The notes below the pieces were generated by a model, which did no database searches, had not been told where the DNA came from, and worked only from the letters and a program-made list of their open reading frames with translations. A stretch of 64,000 nucleotides of DNA, from the NCBI RefSeq assembly GCF_009389715.1, contig NC_052399.1, positions 5,458,585 through 5,522,584 on the forward strand, in the 5' to 3' direction. A program made the position numbers and the translations under genes. Source of the DNA: Phoenix dactylifera (taxonomy: Eukaryota > Streptophyta > Magnoliopsida > Arecales > Arecaceae). This document shows, piece after piece, positions 49,901-64,000 of this stretch (position 1 is its first letter; each line of letters begins with the position of its first letter).

Positions 49901-51760
49901 GACTGAGTCCCCAGTAAATCCAACTAACGGAGCATTCATCCTCCGTAGTTGCTCTCCTGTCATCCCCATTTTACAGTAGGCATCAAAATACAGAACATTC
50001 GCCGAGCTTCCATTATCGACTAAGATGTGTTTTACATCAAATCTATTCATAATCATGGAGATGACCATAGCATCATCGTGGGAAGTTTCGACTCCCTCTA
50101 GATCATCATCTGAGAAAGAGATGGCTTCTGAGGCGCGCAGGCGCTTCGAGGAGGTTCCTTCCCCTGAAGCTTCTCCAGCCGAGGCCCCGCCTCGGATGGT
50201 GTTGATGATGCCGGCGATGGGCTTGTTGGCATTTGAACCTTCAGGCTGCGCGGCTCCTTCGGTTGGCTTCTTTTCTTCACGCCGGCCTCGCACGAATCGA
50301 TCGAGCACCCCTCGGCGGATGAGTGCTTCGATCTCGTTTCGGAGCTGATAGCAGTCCTCGGTATCATGGCCGTGATCTCGGTGGAAATGGCAATACTTCC
50401 GGGGATCACGCCGAGCTCTGGAATGTTGTTTTGGAGGTGGGAGCCGGATGTAATCCTGACCCTCAATCTCCATGAGGATTTCAGCCCGAGGAGCAGTGAG
50501 AGGAGTGTAGTTTTCATACCTCCCTTCGGGTGCACGGGCCCGTGGTGGGAACCTCGAGCGGAGTGGTGACCTCTGCTGAGGCGGTCCCCGTAGTCGGGGT
50601 GGACTCTTCAAGCGGGGCGGATTTTTGGCTCGGCGCGGGGACGGGCTTCTGGGCTGGCCGCGCTCCTCGCGGCGTCTCTTCTGTTTCTTGGGGTTCTGCT
50701 CGGCCCTGCTCCGCCTAACAGCCACGGCTTCCTCAGCCTTGGCGTACTTCCGCGCCCGAACAAGCATCTCGGTGAGGTCCGCAGGAAAATTCTTCTCGAT
50801 AGAGAAGAAGAACCTGTAAGACCGGGCTCCAGTCTTTAGTGCCGACATGGCGATTGACTGGTCAAGCTCCCGGACTTCCCATGTTGCGGCGGTGAACCGG
50901 TCCAAATACTCCCTCCGGGATTCTCCCTCCTTTTGTTTGATATCAAGGAGGGAGTCCGATGTCCGCCGCTGGGGCTGGCTGGCAGCAAAATTGCCGGCGA
51001 ATTGTCTGCCGAGCTGCTCAAAAGAAGAGACAGTACTCGGCTTCAACCCGGTAAACCAGAGCCGGGCAGGTCCTCAGAGTGTTGCTGGAAAAGCTTTGCA
51101 CATCATGGCCTCCGAGGCTCCTTGTAGGGCCATTAAGACCCGGTAACTTTCTAGGTGGTCCAGGGGGTCAGCCTTACCGTTGTAAGGCTCCACCTGGGGC
51201 ATCTTGAACCGTGACGGGACCGGTTCGTCTTCAATCTCCGGGGAGAAAGGGGACTTCGTGGTGAACTCAAAGTCACCATCACGTCCCGATTTTCTTCCGT
51301 GGAGTGCCTGGATCTGGCGCTCCAGCTTCTCAACCTTTTTGTCGAGTTCATCATTCTGGAGGATCGCTGCAGTGGTTCGTTCCGGTGCAAGTTGCCCTGG
51401 ATCCGACTCAGCCTTCGAAGGTTGTGGCCAGCCACCAGGGCCTCTGACTGGGTGTTCTCTCCAGAGGGAGGCCTGGACTTGGGAGTCCTGACCTCGAAGG
51501 GGAAGCCTGCTTGTAGGGGGCTCCGGTTGAACTGGAGCCGGAGGAAGCGGTGCCGTCGGGATGCCCCTGGGTTGCAGGCCTTGGACAGCGGTAGCCAAGG
51601 CCTGCACCTGTTGCACCAGGGCATCAAACTGCTCCGGCCGAACTTGAGGGGTTGACTCGGCCGGAGGGGGTGAGTTCTGGACAGAGTGTCCAGGACTAGG
51701 TGGAGGACGTCGAGAAGCATTGGAAGCCCCCTTACTTCTGAGTTTCATGGCAGCAACTCG

Positions 51761-51780
51761 GGCCCTTCCTCTAGCGCCAA
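51761..51780 (-). other. Primer binding site region of the gypsy element
   Basis: Directly after the inner end of the 5' LTR (one base spacing) the element strand reads TTGGCGCTAGAGGAAGGGCC. The TGG matches the CCA end of a tRNA; I could not name the tRNA. The gag ATG follows at 51748, so the leader is only about 33 bp. Confidence 0.55.
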
Positions 51781-51781
51781 C

Positions 51782-52767
51782 TGTTGCTGAAAATTGGACC
51801 CGGGGGCTGCCGCGAACCAAGGGGGGAGGAGCTCCGCTGCCGGGACGGTGGATGGCGGTGCGTCGATTGGTGGCGTCCTCCTGGAGAGTCCTGCAAAAAA
51901 GCCGGTGGCCGGGCTTTCCGGCGCCGGCCCTCCGAAGCTTAAGTCAGAGGGGGCTAATATGTGGGGGGAGTAAAGGAGAGGAATGTCTGTTCTTTCTGTG
52001 TGTATATTTATGTCCGTTTTGTGTTGTCTCTCCCTTCTCTTTTTCTTCTTCCCCCCAGGTTCCCTTTTATAGAAGGATATTATGTTACCTGGGAGGTGAC
52101 AGGGGAATTTGTCCTCTTTTGTGATAATTGGGCACGATTTGGCTCATTAATGGCGTAGTGGAGAATAAAGCCGGATCAGACCGGAATCAGAGAGTTGTCA
52201 CGGTTGATCGGACCCGTTGGAGTGGTTGAACCGCCGGCCGTGGTGGGCCTGGGGTTCGTAGATGGTAGGTGCATTAATTGCTGAGTGAACCGGCGGTCAG
52301 GAAGAGCCATACGCTTTGATGGTTCAGTGATCCGGAGATTATCTTGAGCCGTGTTGATTTAATGACTGAGTGCATCGGAGGCCTGAGGGGGTTTCATGCA
52401 TTAATGACAGGTCGTGCCGAGTACCTGCGGAAATCTCGCGCTTTGATGACTTAGAGATAGTGGTAGATTGTAGTGGAGTCGTGTATTTAGCCGTCAGATC
52501 CTTTAAAGGGTTAGGCGGAGATTGAGTATTTGGCTAAGGCTCGGGCTCGGCACGGGTGCCGAGCCGAGCTGGTCGCCCAGCGGAGTGTCCTGTGGCGGGG
52601 TTACTTCTGGTCGGCGCTCTCTGGTCGGCTCTTTTCAGTCGGGCGCCTTTATTCGGCGCTCTTTGGTTGAGTGCCTCGCTGGCCGGCGCTATTTGGTTGA
52701 GTGCCTCGCTGGCCGGCGCTATTTGGTTGAGCGCCTCTGGTCGGCGCTCTTTGGTTGAGCGCCTCGC
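51782..52767 (-). repeat. 5' LTR of the gypsy element (truncated by 86 bp)
   Basis: Near-identical to 42804-43789. Similarity stops at GCGCCTCGC (52767), where the other LTR continues for 86 bp more. The missing part is the outer (U3) end. Confidence 0.92.
52064..52071 (-). promoter_or_regulatory. TATA box in the 5' LTR
   Basis: CTTTTATA on the plus strand gives TATAAAAG on the element's strand. Transcription would start about 30 bp further left, inside the LTR, as expected. Confidence 0.6.
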
Positions 52768-53879
52768 AATCCTGCTGCTTAGCTCTATGTTGAATGTGCC
52801 AAGGCTTAGACATATCATCATCCTGTATCTGATAAATGTTATGTTATTAATGTGCTTCCAAAGGCCATTATTATTTAGGAGCTCATATGGTGACATAGCA
52901 TCCATGCCATATTATCTTAACTAGAACTAAACTCTGAATGAAGTGGATGCTCTGTGGATCTATAGGGTGGCTTTTCAAATTAAACTCTAATTGATGTACG
53001 ACTGGTTGGTTTTGCTGCCTGGGGCCCTAAAGCTAGTAGGCTCTTATGGATTGGAGCTGCTCAAGCATATAGCCAAGACTTCCTAGGCCCCTTTATAGCA
53101 ACCTTTGACAACATTCAAGAGTACTAAATTATGAAAAGTACCCTTCACTTTCCAAAATTCTTCTCAAACACTTTGAGGGAGGTAGATTTAGGGCACAAAC
53201 AAACATGTGAAGAGGCCCTAGATCCACTAGTTCAGTCAACCAGATCACACAGATATGCAAGGAGTTCAAATGTCCATTTTTATTAGCTTTAAGCAAGAGA
53301 GAAACAAAAAGTTATGAAAAAAATTCTTCTCAAACAGTTCAAGGGAGGTAGATCTACTAGTTCGGTCAATCAGGTCACACAGACATGCAAGGAGTTCATA
53401 TGTCCGTTTTTATTAGCTTTGAGCAAGAGAGACAAAGAAGTTATAAGAAAAGTTCTTCTCAAACCCTACGATTCCATGCTTTTACCGTATATAGGACTAG
53501 GTCTCCACACGGATGGGAGTCCGTGTTGGATCCAGCATTTGAATGTTAGATCCAGAGAAATGCTTGAAATGGATTTCGGTGCATCTAAAAGCCATCTTCT
53601 AATTGGTCTAAATCAGATCCATTTAGTACATTCTTTTTAAGCAAACATTGCTACCTCTAAGAAAAAAATTGTATGTGCCCTCTCCAACCAGAAGATGAGT
53701 ACAGAACATAGTGTTCACACACGAAATTCCACCAACTAATAAGATCTAAAGAAGTACAAAAATCGGAAGGAGGAGATAAAAGATAATCAAAACTATATTT
53801 CACCAAGTTAATCAAAACATTTAGAGATTAGAACGCTATCACGAGATCAAAACTGCGAAATTAGAACGAAACAAGAAAT
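52768..53879. other. DNA right of the gypsy element, including a diverged repeat
   Basis: No gene recognised. Bases 53157-53460 hold diverged direct copies of a segment starting TTCTTCTCAAAC (53158, 53324 and a partial at 53453), each followed by a GGGAGGTAGAT or similar. They may be internal to the CACTA element next to them. Confidence 0.4.
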
Positions 53880-54282
53880 TCTTCTTCTATACCTTCGGCC
53901 GGAGATTCGTCAGGAGAAGCGGTTGGAGGAGAGGGTGGGGAGTCGGTGTGCGGAGGACGCCGAATGCTGGAGCGCCGCCGCCGGAGAAGAGGGAGGAGGA
54001 GGGGATGAGGGTCGGCGCTGGAGAGGAAGGAGGAGGGTCGGCTAGGGCTTGATATCGATCGAGGATGGGGGAGAAGGGGAGCGGCCGTTGGGTTTTGTTT
54101 AGAATTAGGTTTTCGATGACGCGAATAAGCGTCATCTTAGGTTACATACTATAATGACGCTAATTAGCATCGTATATTGCCGACGCTTTTTAAAAGCGTC
54201 AGCTATTTTAGGCGCTAGAGCAAACATTTTTACAAGCATCGGTAAAAAAGCGTCGGCGCAAACCAATTTTGCTGTAGTGATC
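53880..54282 (-). mobile_element. CACTA-type transposon end
   Basis: Read on the minus strand the segment begins CACTACAGCAAAATTGG at 54282. It continues through clustered subterminal motifs of GACGCTTTTT and its complement (about 54115-54260), then a GC-rich leader ending at a good splice donor (GAAG|GTATAG near 53888). CACTA termini with dense subterminal repeats are diagnostic of En/Spm elements. No transposase and no matching opposite end were found, so it is a fragment or a deletion derivative. Confidence 0.6.
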
Positions 54283-55496
54283 GATCCCCTTTATGTCCTG
54301 TTAAATTTCTTTTTGAAACATTTCTGAAGATCATGTTTAATTAATGGATCATGTTTGATTAACATAAAGGGGAATACTACTTAGAGCTCTGTACTGTAAG
54401 ATTTTGGAAAATATAGTATAAATGAAATACTATTTTTATATGAATTGTTAATGAGGCTTTGTGTTACTGTGGGCAATAGTCTGCAGTAGCACAGCCGTGT
54501 CGCGGACCCGGGTCTGGGGCGTGACAACTTCTTTCTTAAAGCTGGCCTTTTTTTTGGTCGACTCATCTGCAGGATGAGCCATTGGAACCCGAGCGTTCTG
54601 GTTCCGAGTTGTTCATGAACAGTGATGGTGTGAAATTAAGACAAGCTCTATTAGTAATCTGCCTGTCTACAGTTTTTGCTTCCAGTTATAATCTTATGCT
54701 CTTCCTTGTTGCACAACCCATCCAAATTTTGGTTTAATCTCAAATTTATTACGGGAAGCAAAGTTATAGACTCTACAATAATGAAACAAGCGCAAGCAAT
54801 GTATGTTGCCATGTGACTGGGTCGGCATTTCGGGACTATGGTATTATAAAATCTTGTGAACCGCTGTATGTGCCTCTGCGATTAATAATTAATACGTTGT
54901 GCTCTTCTTACTCAAAGTTGGACTGTAGTATTATAAAATCTTGTCAAATGTTATATATGCCTCTGCAATTAATACGTTGTGCTCTTCTCACGTAAAGTCG
55001 CTGAAATACTGTCTAATTTGACCCACTATAAAACAGGTAGCTTTGGCTTATTAGCTCCAGAAAAGAGTAAGGTAGCAAAAAGTTGGCGCCGCGTGATCAT
55101 CGCTCTCCAGAAAAGAGTAAGGTGCTTGGGATCATGCCGTTGCAAGGTATGAAAGTGGATGCACTTGATTCTTTCCTCCTCTATAGCACATAAGAAAGTC
55201 TGGTCAAGATTTGTTCCATCTCCATCATGGTTAAGGGTCCTGTTCGTAGAAGTGGGGAAAAAATAAAGGATAGGAGTAAACGAGGTGCAGTTGTTGATGA
55301 AACTACAACCGCACATCAAACACCAAAATATTTCTGCATCTCATTTCTTCTTTATCTAGAGTACCCTCCATCGATGTATATCTTATGGAGGCTGACACAG
55401 AAAAATTGAAGACTTCTCCAAGGACACTCCCAAGTATGGCATAGAAGTGAAAGGCTCCCTCCCTCCCCCCTCTCTCGAGCCTACCGAAGCCTTCAA
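54283..55496. other. Intergenic DNA upstream of the glycosyltransferase
   Basis: No gene recognised. A piece ending GTCTGGGGCGTGACA at about 54526 resembles the end of the solo LTR at 62695 and may be an LTR remnant. Short duplicated segments occur near 54840-54990 (CTATGGTATTATAAAATCTTG and a variant). A pyrimidine-rich leader precedes the ATG at 55497. Confidence 0.4.
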
Positions 55497-59339
<3,843 letters not shown>

Positions 59340-60513
59340 AGTTATATCATGAAGGATGGCATTTATGGGTTCATATTGACTGTTTAAATGGAAGAGTTGC
59401 TTGAGGGGGGAAATTCTTTTTAATGCCAAATTTCTTAGTTGTTGTCATAAAGTCGTAAAGGTTTGTGCATAAGTCTTGTGAGACCTATGCTAAAGGATTT
59501 TCACATGACAGACATTCCTAAAGACTAAAGACTAGGTGTATAGTTGGTTCTCTGGCTACATAAATAAAAACATGATGTATACATGAGATAGGAATAGTAT
59601 GAAGTCTGTGGAGCAATTCAATGAATTAGTTTGTTTTATCATTCATAAACCATGACTTTTTTTTTCCCTTTTAAGAAGAAGAGAGCGGAATAGAAATCCC
59701 CCCACCGATTATTAAAAAATTAAAGAAAATTGCTCGGGGAAAAAGAAAGCGAAAAGTAAGAAAATCAAGAAACAAGAAGAGATTTTAGATGCTTAGACAT
59801 CATCTTCTGTTTCTCTTCACTCTTCTTACAACACAGACAGCCCCCAAGAGCTGAGATTCCTCACTGCAGAAAGCTATCTGATAGATCAAGGCGGTAGAAA
59901 CTTGAGTTCCATATTTGCTTCACATATTAATGGACAATGTATGAGGAGATGATTCACTGTCCGCAGAATTGCGAAGTTTACATATAAGATCCACTGGCCA
60001 CCCTTGTCTCTCTAAATTATCTTTCATGTGCAATCGGTTCTTGATAGCGAGCCACATGAAGATCTTGGTCTTCTCTAGAGTTTTTTCAGTGCAAAATGGC
60101 TGTTAGAATGGACATGATTGACAACCATTAGTAGTAAACTTGTAAAGAGAGGAAACAGAAACGTTCTTGTCTGCGTTACGCTACCGCAATGGCATATCTT
60201 CTACCATAGATGGCACCATGCCTTTGAGCTAATTATTCAGCCTGCTACAAATACCATGGAATCATCTGCAAATTATAGGCTTCTGATGCTTCCTCCACTG
60301 AATTTGATCCAAACCCGATGATCAGGCCAGTGTTAGCAGCTTGCATGAATATCTTTGTGAGCACATAGATGTGTATGGTTCAGGTCGGATTGGTTATGGG
60401 TTATTTTTTAAATTGAACCGACTTAAACCAATTTTTGAAAATCGAAACCAAAATTAAACCTACCTATTAAAAAAATGGGTTTAAACCGATCCGAAAACCC
60501 TATTTGGTTTATT
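59340..60513. other. 3' side of the glycosyltransferase gene, then repeat-derived DNA
   Basis: The 3' UTR probably ends near 59600. The rest contains the LINE remnant at 59935-60100 and a GGTTCAGGTCGG-type AT-rich stretch (about 60365-60513) into which the solo LTR inserted. Confidence 0.45.
59935..60100 (-). mobile_element. LINE remnant: zf-RVT region
   Basis: On the minus strand one frame reads TKIFMWLAIKNRLHMKDNLE followed by RQGWPVD and ICKLRNSADSESS. This is the zf-RVT (zinc-binding, reverse-transcriptase-associated) signature found at the end of plant LINE ORF2. Flanks are decayed and no ends can be placed. The wording differs from the LINE at 2430-9120, so it is another family. Confidence 0.7.
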
Positions 60514-60518
60514 AGATT

Positions 60519-62695
60519 TGTAAAGATCCGAATTGGGCCCGTCCTTGGGCCCAACGAACTGAAGTCGGCAAGGGGTGCCGACTTCAGTGTGTTCATCGTG
60601 GTCATCCCCACGATGAACACGCCAGCCGAACAGCCAGCGAAACCCCCGCACCCCCCCTCTTCTCTCTCTCTCTCTCTTCTCTTCGTAAAGAGAGTTAAGA
60701 AACTCTCAGAGGAGCCCCATCCCTCCCCCATCCCTCTAAAAATTTTACCTTTCCTCCTCTCCTCTTTCCCCTTTCTTGAGAGGATTGCCGGAGCCACCGT
60801 CGCCGCCGGAGCCGCCGGGAATCCACTCGTCGACGACCGGAGGTGAGAAAGACAACCTATTCATTACTTTTTATGGATTTAGGGGGGAGAGGAATGAGGG
60901 ATGTTATCGGTTGCACTTCCCCTGTTTCGGGGAAGATTTGTGAGATTCGGCCGGCCGACGGTGGCCGGCCGGGGTCAATCCGGCCGAAATGAGTTCGGCC
61001 GGAGGTGGGCGAACGGGGGCCGGGCTTCCCAGCCCCGGTCTCTCTCTCTTCCTCCCTTTCTTCCTCTCCTTCTTCTCTTCTTCTCCTTTTCCGTGCCGCT
61101 CGTGACAGCGGTGTGGCCGGCGGCGGCTAGCCGAGCGCCGCCGCTGAGGGCCACGGTCGGCCGTCGAAGGCCGACCGGAACCACCAGCCACCCCTTCTTC
61201 CTTTCTTCCCCTTCTTCTTCTTTTTCTTCTTCTTCTTCTTCTCTTCCTTCTTCTTCTTCTTTCTTCTTCCTGGGTTTGTTCTTGCTTTGATTTTCGTGCC
61301 TCAATCGTGGATCAGAACCTGAACCGGTTGAGGCTATGAACCGGTTCCACCTATTCCGTGAATTGGGTTTGATCTGGGTTTGAGTGAATGGGTTTTGGTT
61401 ATGGTCTGAATCTGAGTCAGAAATTTGGGTTAATCTGATTTGAGTGTAATCTGGTTTGGGTTGGGCTGGGGAACTGTTTTTGGGCTGAGTTGGACCTGAT
61501 TGGATCTGTGGGCTGGTTTGGGTTGGGCCCGAAATCTGATCTGGACCTGTTATCTGGTTTGATTTAATTGGGCCTAATCTGTTTTGGGCCACAATTGGTT
61601 TTGGGTTTAAAGGATTTTGATTTTGGGGTTTTGGCTTACTTGTTCTTAGGGTCTATGTTTGATCTTGGGGGCCCATTCTTGGATTTATGAACTTAGGAGT
61701 TTAAGGGATTGAAAATTAGTTTAAATTATGTTTCTTAGTTAATTAAATAATTAATGTTTATGTTTTAATCAGGGGTTCGTGATATCCGTGGCAGGGATTG
61801 TTAAGCTAGCCCAGGTAAGTGACCTATTGTTTTAAAGTAGAATTTTAATATGTATCTTACATATGTTGATGTTATGTTTTATTATTGGCAATATGTGTTA
61901 GAATTAGAATTAAATATTTAATTTCATAAACTGTTATGTGCTTTATTATTGGGAGTATGATCATGACTTTGATTTGGAAATTTACTATGTGGAAAGTTGA
62001 TTTATTGATTTTTAAAATCCGCGTGACTATAGTCTAGGCCCCGCCAATGGGATGATACGTTGGCCCTGTCGACTTGTACTGAGGAACTAGTTCCGACACC
62101 GCGACCACCGGTGATAGAATAGTGGCGGCACAGGGGTGCATTTTGCTCTTCGGAGCGGCTCGGTGGAGCGTGAAATTGGCACCAGGGGGTGCGGCACAGT
62201 GGTGCGTTGGCTCAGTGGAGCGGCTCTTCGGAGAGTTGTATTGGCATATCGATGTAACCATGCCACTGGGTGATGTGGCCGTAGTCATGCGGTTGAGCTA
62301 TTTTGAGTCTCGGATCGGGTTTACGGATTATCGTGTGGATTTTTGGATTCATGAGTTTAGCTGCTTTTTATATGCATCATGACATGTTATATGACGACTT
62401 TATTGCATGATGTTGCCTACTGAGCTGTTAGCTCACTCCTATTATTTACATTTTTGTAGGTGATGACATATGATGTATAGGGATTGCAGGATGGAGTGAT
62501 CATGATGTATTTAGCTAGTAGATATGGACTTTTTTTTGACATATGTATATGTGGACATTTGATATGAAAACTGAAATTTATTTTTATTTAGTTATTGATG
62601 TTGGATCTGATTTATCTGCCTTGCGTGCCTGCGGGGTCCGCCCTACGGTGCGCGGCATCTGCTCGTGCCCCGGGCCCCGGGTTCGGGGCGTGACA
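60519..62695. mobile_element. Solo LTR (2177 bp) with 5-bp target duplication
   Basis: The segment begins TGTAAAGATCCG and ends GGGGCGTGACA, so it has the TG...CA termini of an LTR. An exact 5-bp duplication AGATT flanks it (60514-60518 and 62696-62700). No internal retroelement genes or second LTR occur next to it, so it is a solo LTR left by recombination. The interior has a GC- and CT-rich part (60590-61290), a TGGGCC/TTTGGGTT-rich part (61330-61700), and a conserved-looking block near 62400-62470 (CTGAGCTGTTAGCTCA palindrome). Open frames inside are low-complexity artefacts. Its transcription strand cannot be fixed. Confidence 0.85.
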
Positions 62696-62700
62696 AGATT

Positions 62701-62833
62701 GATGTTCAATAAGTTGGGCTACATGGGTTAAGCTAACTCAGAATATAAAAATTCCTTTTATATATAGAATTAATGTTCGACGAACTCCATTAAATGAACT
62801 GGACTAAATCTAAACATTAAAAAAAATAAAAAA

Positions 62834-62929
<96 letters not shown>

Positions 62930-64000
62930 TCGGGTTGGGTCGAGCCGGTTCGATTTGAATGTGTACTTATATATACAAATGGGTTATGTTGAGTCGTGTC
63001 GGATCAAATTAGTTTGAATTGGTTTTTTTTGAAAACTTGAACAGACTTAAATCAAATTTTTTGGCGATTTGGTTGGTTTTGTGCACACTCTTATTCCCTG
63101 CTATAATAAATATGGTTGATCCGGTTTTAGTCATTTTTTTTCTAAAACTTAAAATTGAAAGTTTTACCAATTTTTTCAATTCTAAAAACCTTCAAATCAA
63201 AAGCAAACCAAAAATGTAAAAAACCGTCTTAATTCGAATCAAAATGATTGATTTTACTGTTTGATCGATTTTATTGCACACCCCAAGCATTATAAGTTGC
63301 TATAATATATACAGAGCCGGTCCGAGCATTAGGTGATCGAGGCGGTCGTCTAAGACCTCGGGCCAATAACCAAGGAAGCAAAGGCCCCTAGCCAATGACC
63401 AAAAGAAAGTAAAGGCCCCATATAAAACGGGAGCAGGAGCTGGCTACGAGTCTTCCCCCTCGATGGAAGGGACGTGGAGAGAGTTTTCTGGCCTGCAGAG
63501 GGGCAATTTGGGAAGTTGGGGACAGTAGTTTTGTTTTGGGTGGAAAGAAAGAGGGAGGAGGGATTTGGTTGGCTTGATACACGTCTGAAGCCACTCGTAT
63601 CTTTCATCCCTTCTCTTTTTTTGGTTTTGGTCTTGGTTTTCCTTCCCTCACATTACTCCTGATCCAGCTGGGCCATCAGGAAGAAAGGGGGATTGGAAAT
63701 GGACTTCTTGGAGGGTGGAGATTCTTTTAATTTTCTCCTCTCGGTTTCTTCTCCCCTCTTGGTTGGTAGAGAGAGAAAAGGAGGGAGGTTGGAGATTGAA
63801 TGGCCGCGATGCCGTAATGTTGCAGTTGCTGCTTGGGTACTTGCTTGAAGGGGAGATGGTGGGATCTTCACACTCGTCATGTGTGAGTCGCCAATGTACC
63901 AAAAAAAAAAAAGAAAAAGAAAAAGAAAAAAGGAGATGGTGGGATGGGACTTTTATTAATTAGATGGAGTGAATTTCCCATAATGCCCCTACTTTCTCTT
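62701..64000. other. AT-rich and repeat-derived DNA to the right edge
   Basis: No supported gene. A long (TA)n run occupies 62836-62926. Bases 62927-63290 contain GGTTCGATT-type sequence with GTGCACAC (63082) and TTGCACACCCC (63275) motifs suggestive of decayed hAT MITE ends. CAGAGCCGGTCCGAG at about 63311 followed by GGCCCC motifs looks like an old hAT fragment. Open frames after 63350 are short and resemble nothing I know. Confidence 0.45.
62836..62926. repeat. (TA)n microsatellite, about 45 units
   Basis: Uninterrupted alternation of T and A over about 90 bases. Confidence 0.95.

Larger units (their letters stand above)
45660..51748 (-). pseudogene. gag-pol polyprotein of the gypsy element, interrupted
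   Basis: The frame starts at ATG 51748 (MKLRSKGASNASRR), crosses TGA at 51076-51074 in the same frame, and runs to the MITE at 46991. It resumes after the MITE at 46332 and reaches TGA at 45767-45765; the same frame stays open to TAG at 45662-45660. Both TGAs read as CGA (Arg) mutated at a CpG. Features in order: gag core; His/Cys motif CHFHRDHGHDTEDC; protease ILVDNGSSANVLY; RT with YVDDMLVKS; classic RNase H; second RNase H with LHVDGSS, NMAEYEALVAGL and FSDSQLVV; integrase with a CDRCQ zinc finger and the catalytic Asp (WGIDIL), Asp (ISDNG) and Glu (NGETEV). The second RNase H places it in the Tat lineage. The MITE separates the first integrase Asp from the second and third catalytic residues. 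Confidence 0.92.
42804..52767 (-). mobile_element. Ty3/gypsy LTR retrotransposon, Tat lineage, with nested MITE
   Basis: Two direct repeats (42804-43875 and 51782-52767) enclose a minus-strand gag-pol. Domain order is gag, protease, RT, RNase H, a second RNase H, integrase, as in Tat-lineage elements. The 3' LTR (left) is complete, from TGTTG to CAACA. The 5' LTR (right) lacks 86 bp at its outer end. The 986 aligned LTR bases show no length change and about 15 substitutions by eye, mostly transitions. The coding region carries two CGA-to-TGA stops and is split by a hAT MITE. Between pol and the 3' LTR lie 1.8 kb of non-coding DNA with a large tandem array. No target duplication can be tested because the outer end of the 5' LTR is missing. 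Confidence 0.93.

Noticed and set aside
54480..54526. Second solo LTR ending GGGGCGTGACA
   Set aside because: Only the last few tens of bases resemble the LTR at 62695; no start or target duplication could be found.
60901..61592. Open frames on both strands within the solo LTR
   Set aside because: Composed of CT/GA-rich simple sequence and lie wholly within the LTR; no recognisable domain.
63350..63963. Several 60-85 codon frames on both strands near the right edge
   Set aside because: No recognisable motif and simple-sequence content; a gene continuing past the edge cannot be excluded but is unsupported.

Overview
This is nuclear DNA of a flowering plant. The genes have many short exons with GT-AG introns, and the space between them is filled with plant-type transposable elements: L1-like LINE, Ty3/gypsy Tat-lineage LTR element, hAT and Harbinger non-autonomous elements, a CACTA end, a tRNA-derived SINE and a solo LTR. 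A fragment of mitochondrial atp1 is also present. GC-rich LINE ORFs next to AT-rich introns suggest a monocot, perhaps a palm; that is only an impression. Nothing prokaryotic or viral is present.

Host genes: (1) the N-terminal part of a TRM/LONGIFOLIA-like protein on the minus strand, running off the left edge (1-1053); (2) a complete 13-exon plastidic glucose transporter of the pGlcT type (16930-29810, +, 553 aa); (3) a complete 17-exon ribonucleotide reductase large subunit (33528-38843, +, 808 aa), with two E2F-type sites just upstream; (4) a complete 2-exon GT14 (DUF266/BC10-like) Golgi glycosyltransferase (55497-59339, +, 403 aa); (5) a speculative 48-residue two-exon gene (39884-40851).

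Mobile elements, left to right: a near full-length LINE (2430-9120) with a 13-bp target-site duplication, an ATGA-overlapping ORF1/ORF2 pair and only a few lesions; an atp1 NUMT (about 10291-10448); a 1.6-kb Harbinger-like element with TAA duplications (11367-12951); a 5'-truncated LINE tail (about 13950-14460); a hAT MITE with an 8-bp duplication (15399-15978); a possible MITE in the large intron of the transporter (24317-24677); a short LINE tail (about 32090-32159); a degraded MITE upstream of the RNR gene (32591-32963); a SINE (about 41366-41745); a minus-strand gypsy element (42804-52767) whose integrase is split by a second copy of the same hAT MITE (46341-46991) and whose 3' non-coding region holds a large two-unit minisatellite; a CACTA end (about 53880-54282); a LINE zinc-finger remnant (about 59935-60100); and a 2.2-kb solo LTR with a 5-bp duplication (60519-62695).

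The host genes are housekeeping functions (cytoskeletal or growth control, plastid sugar export, dNTP synthesis, glycosylation) and show no sign of being a functional cluster. The noteworthy content is the unusually legible record of transposition: five elements still have exact or near-exact target-site duplications, one insertion is nested in another, and the point lesions can be read directly.
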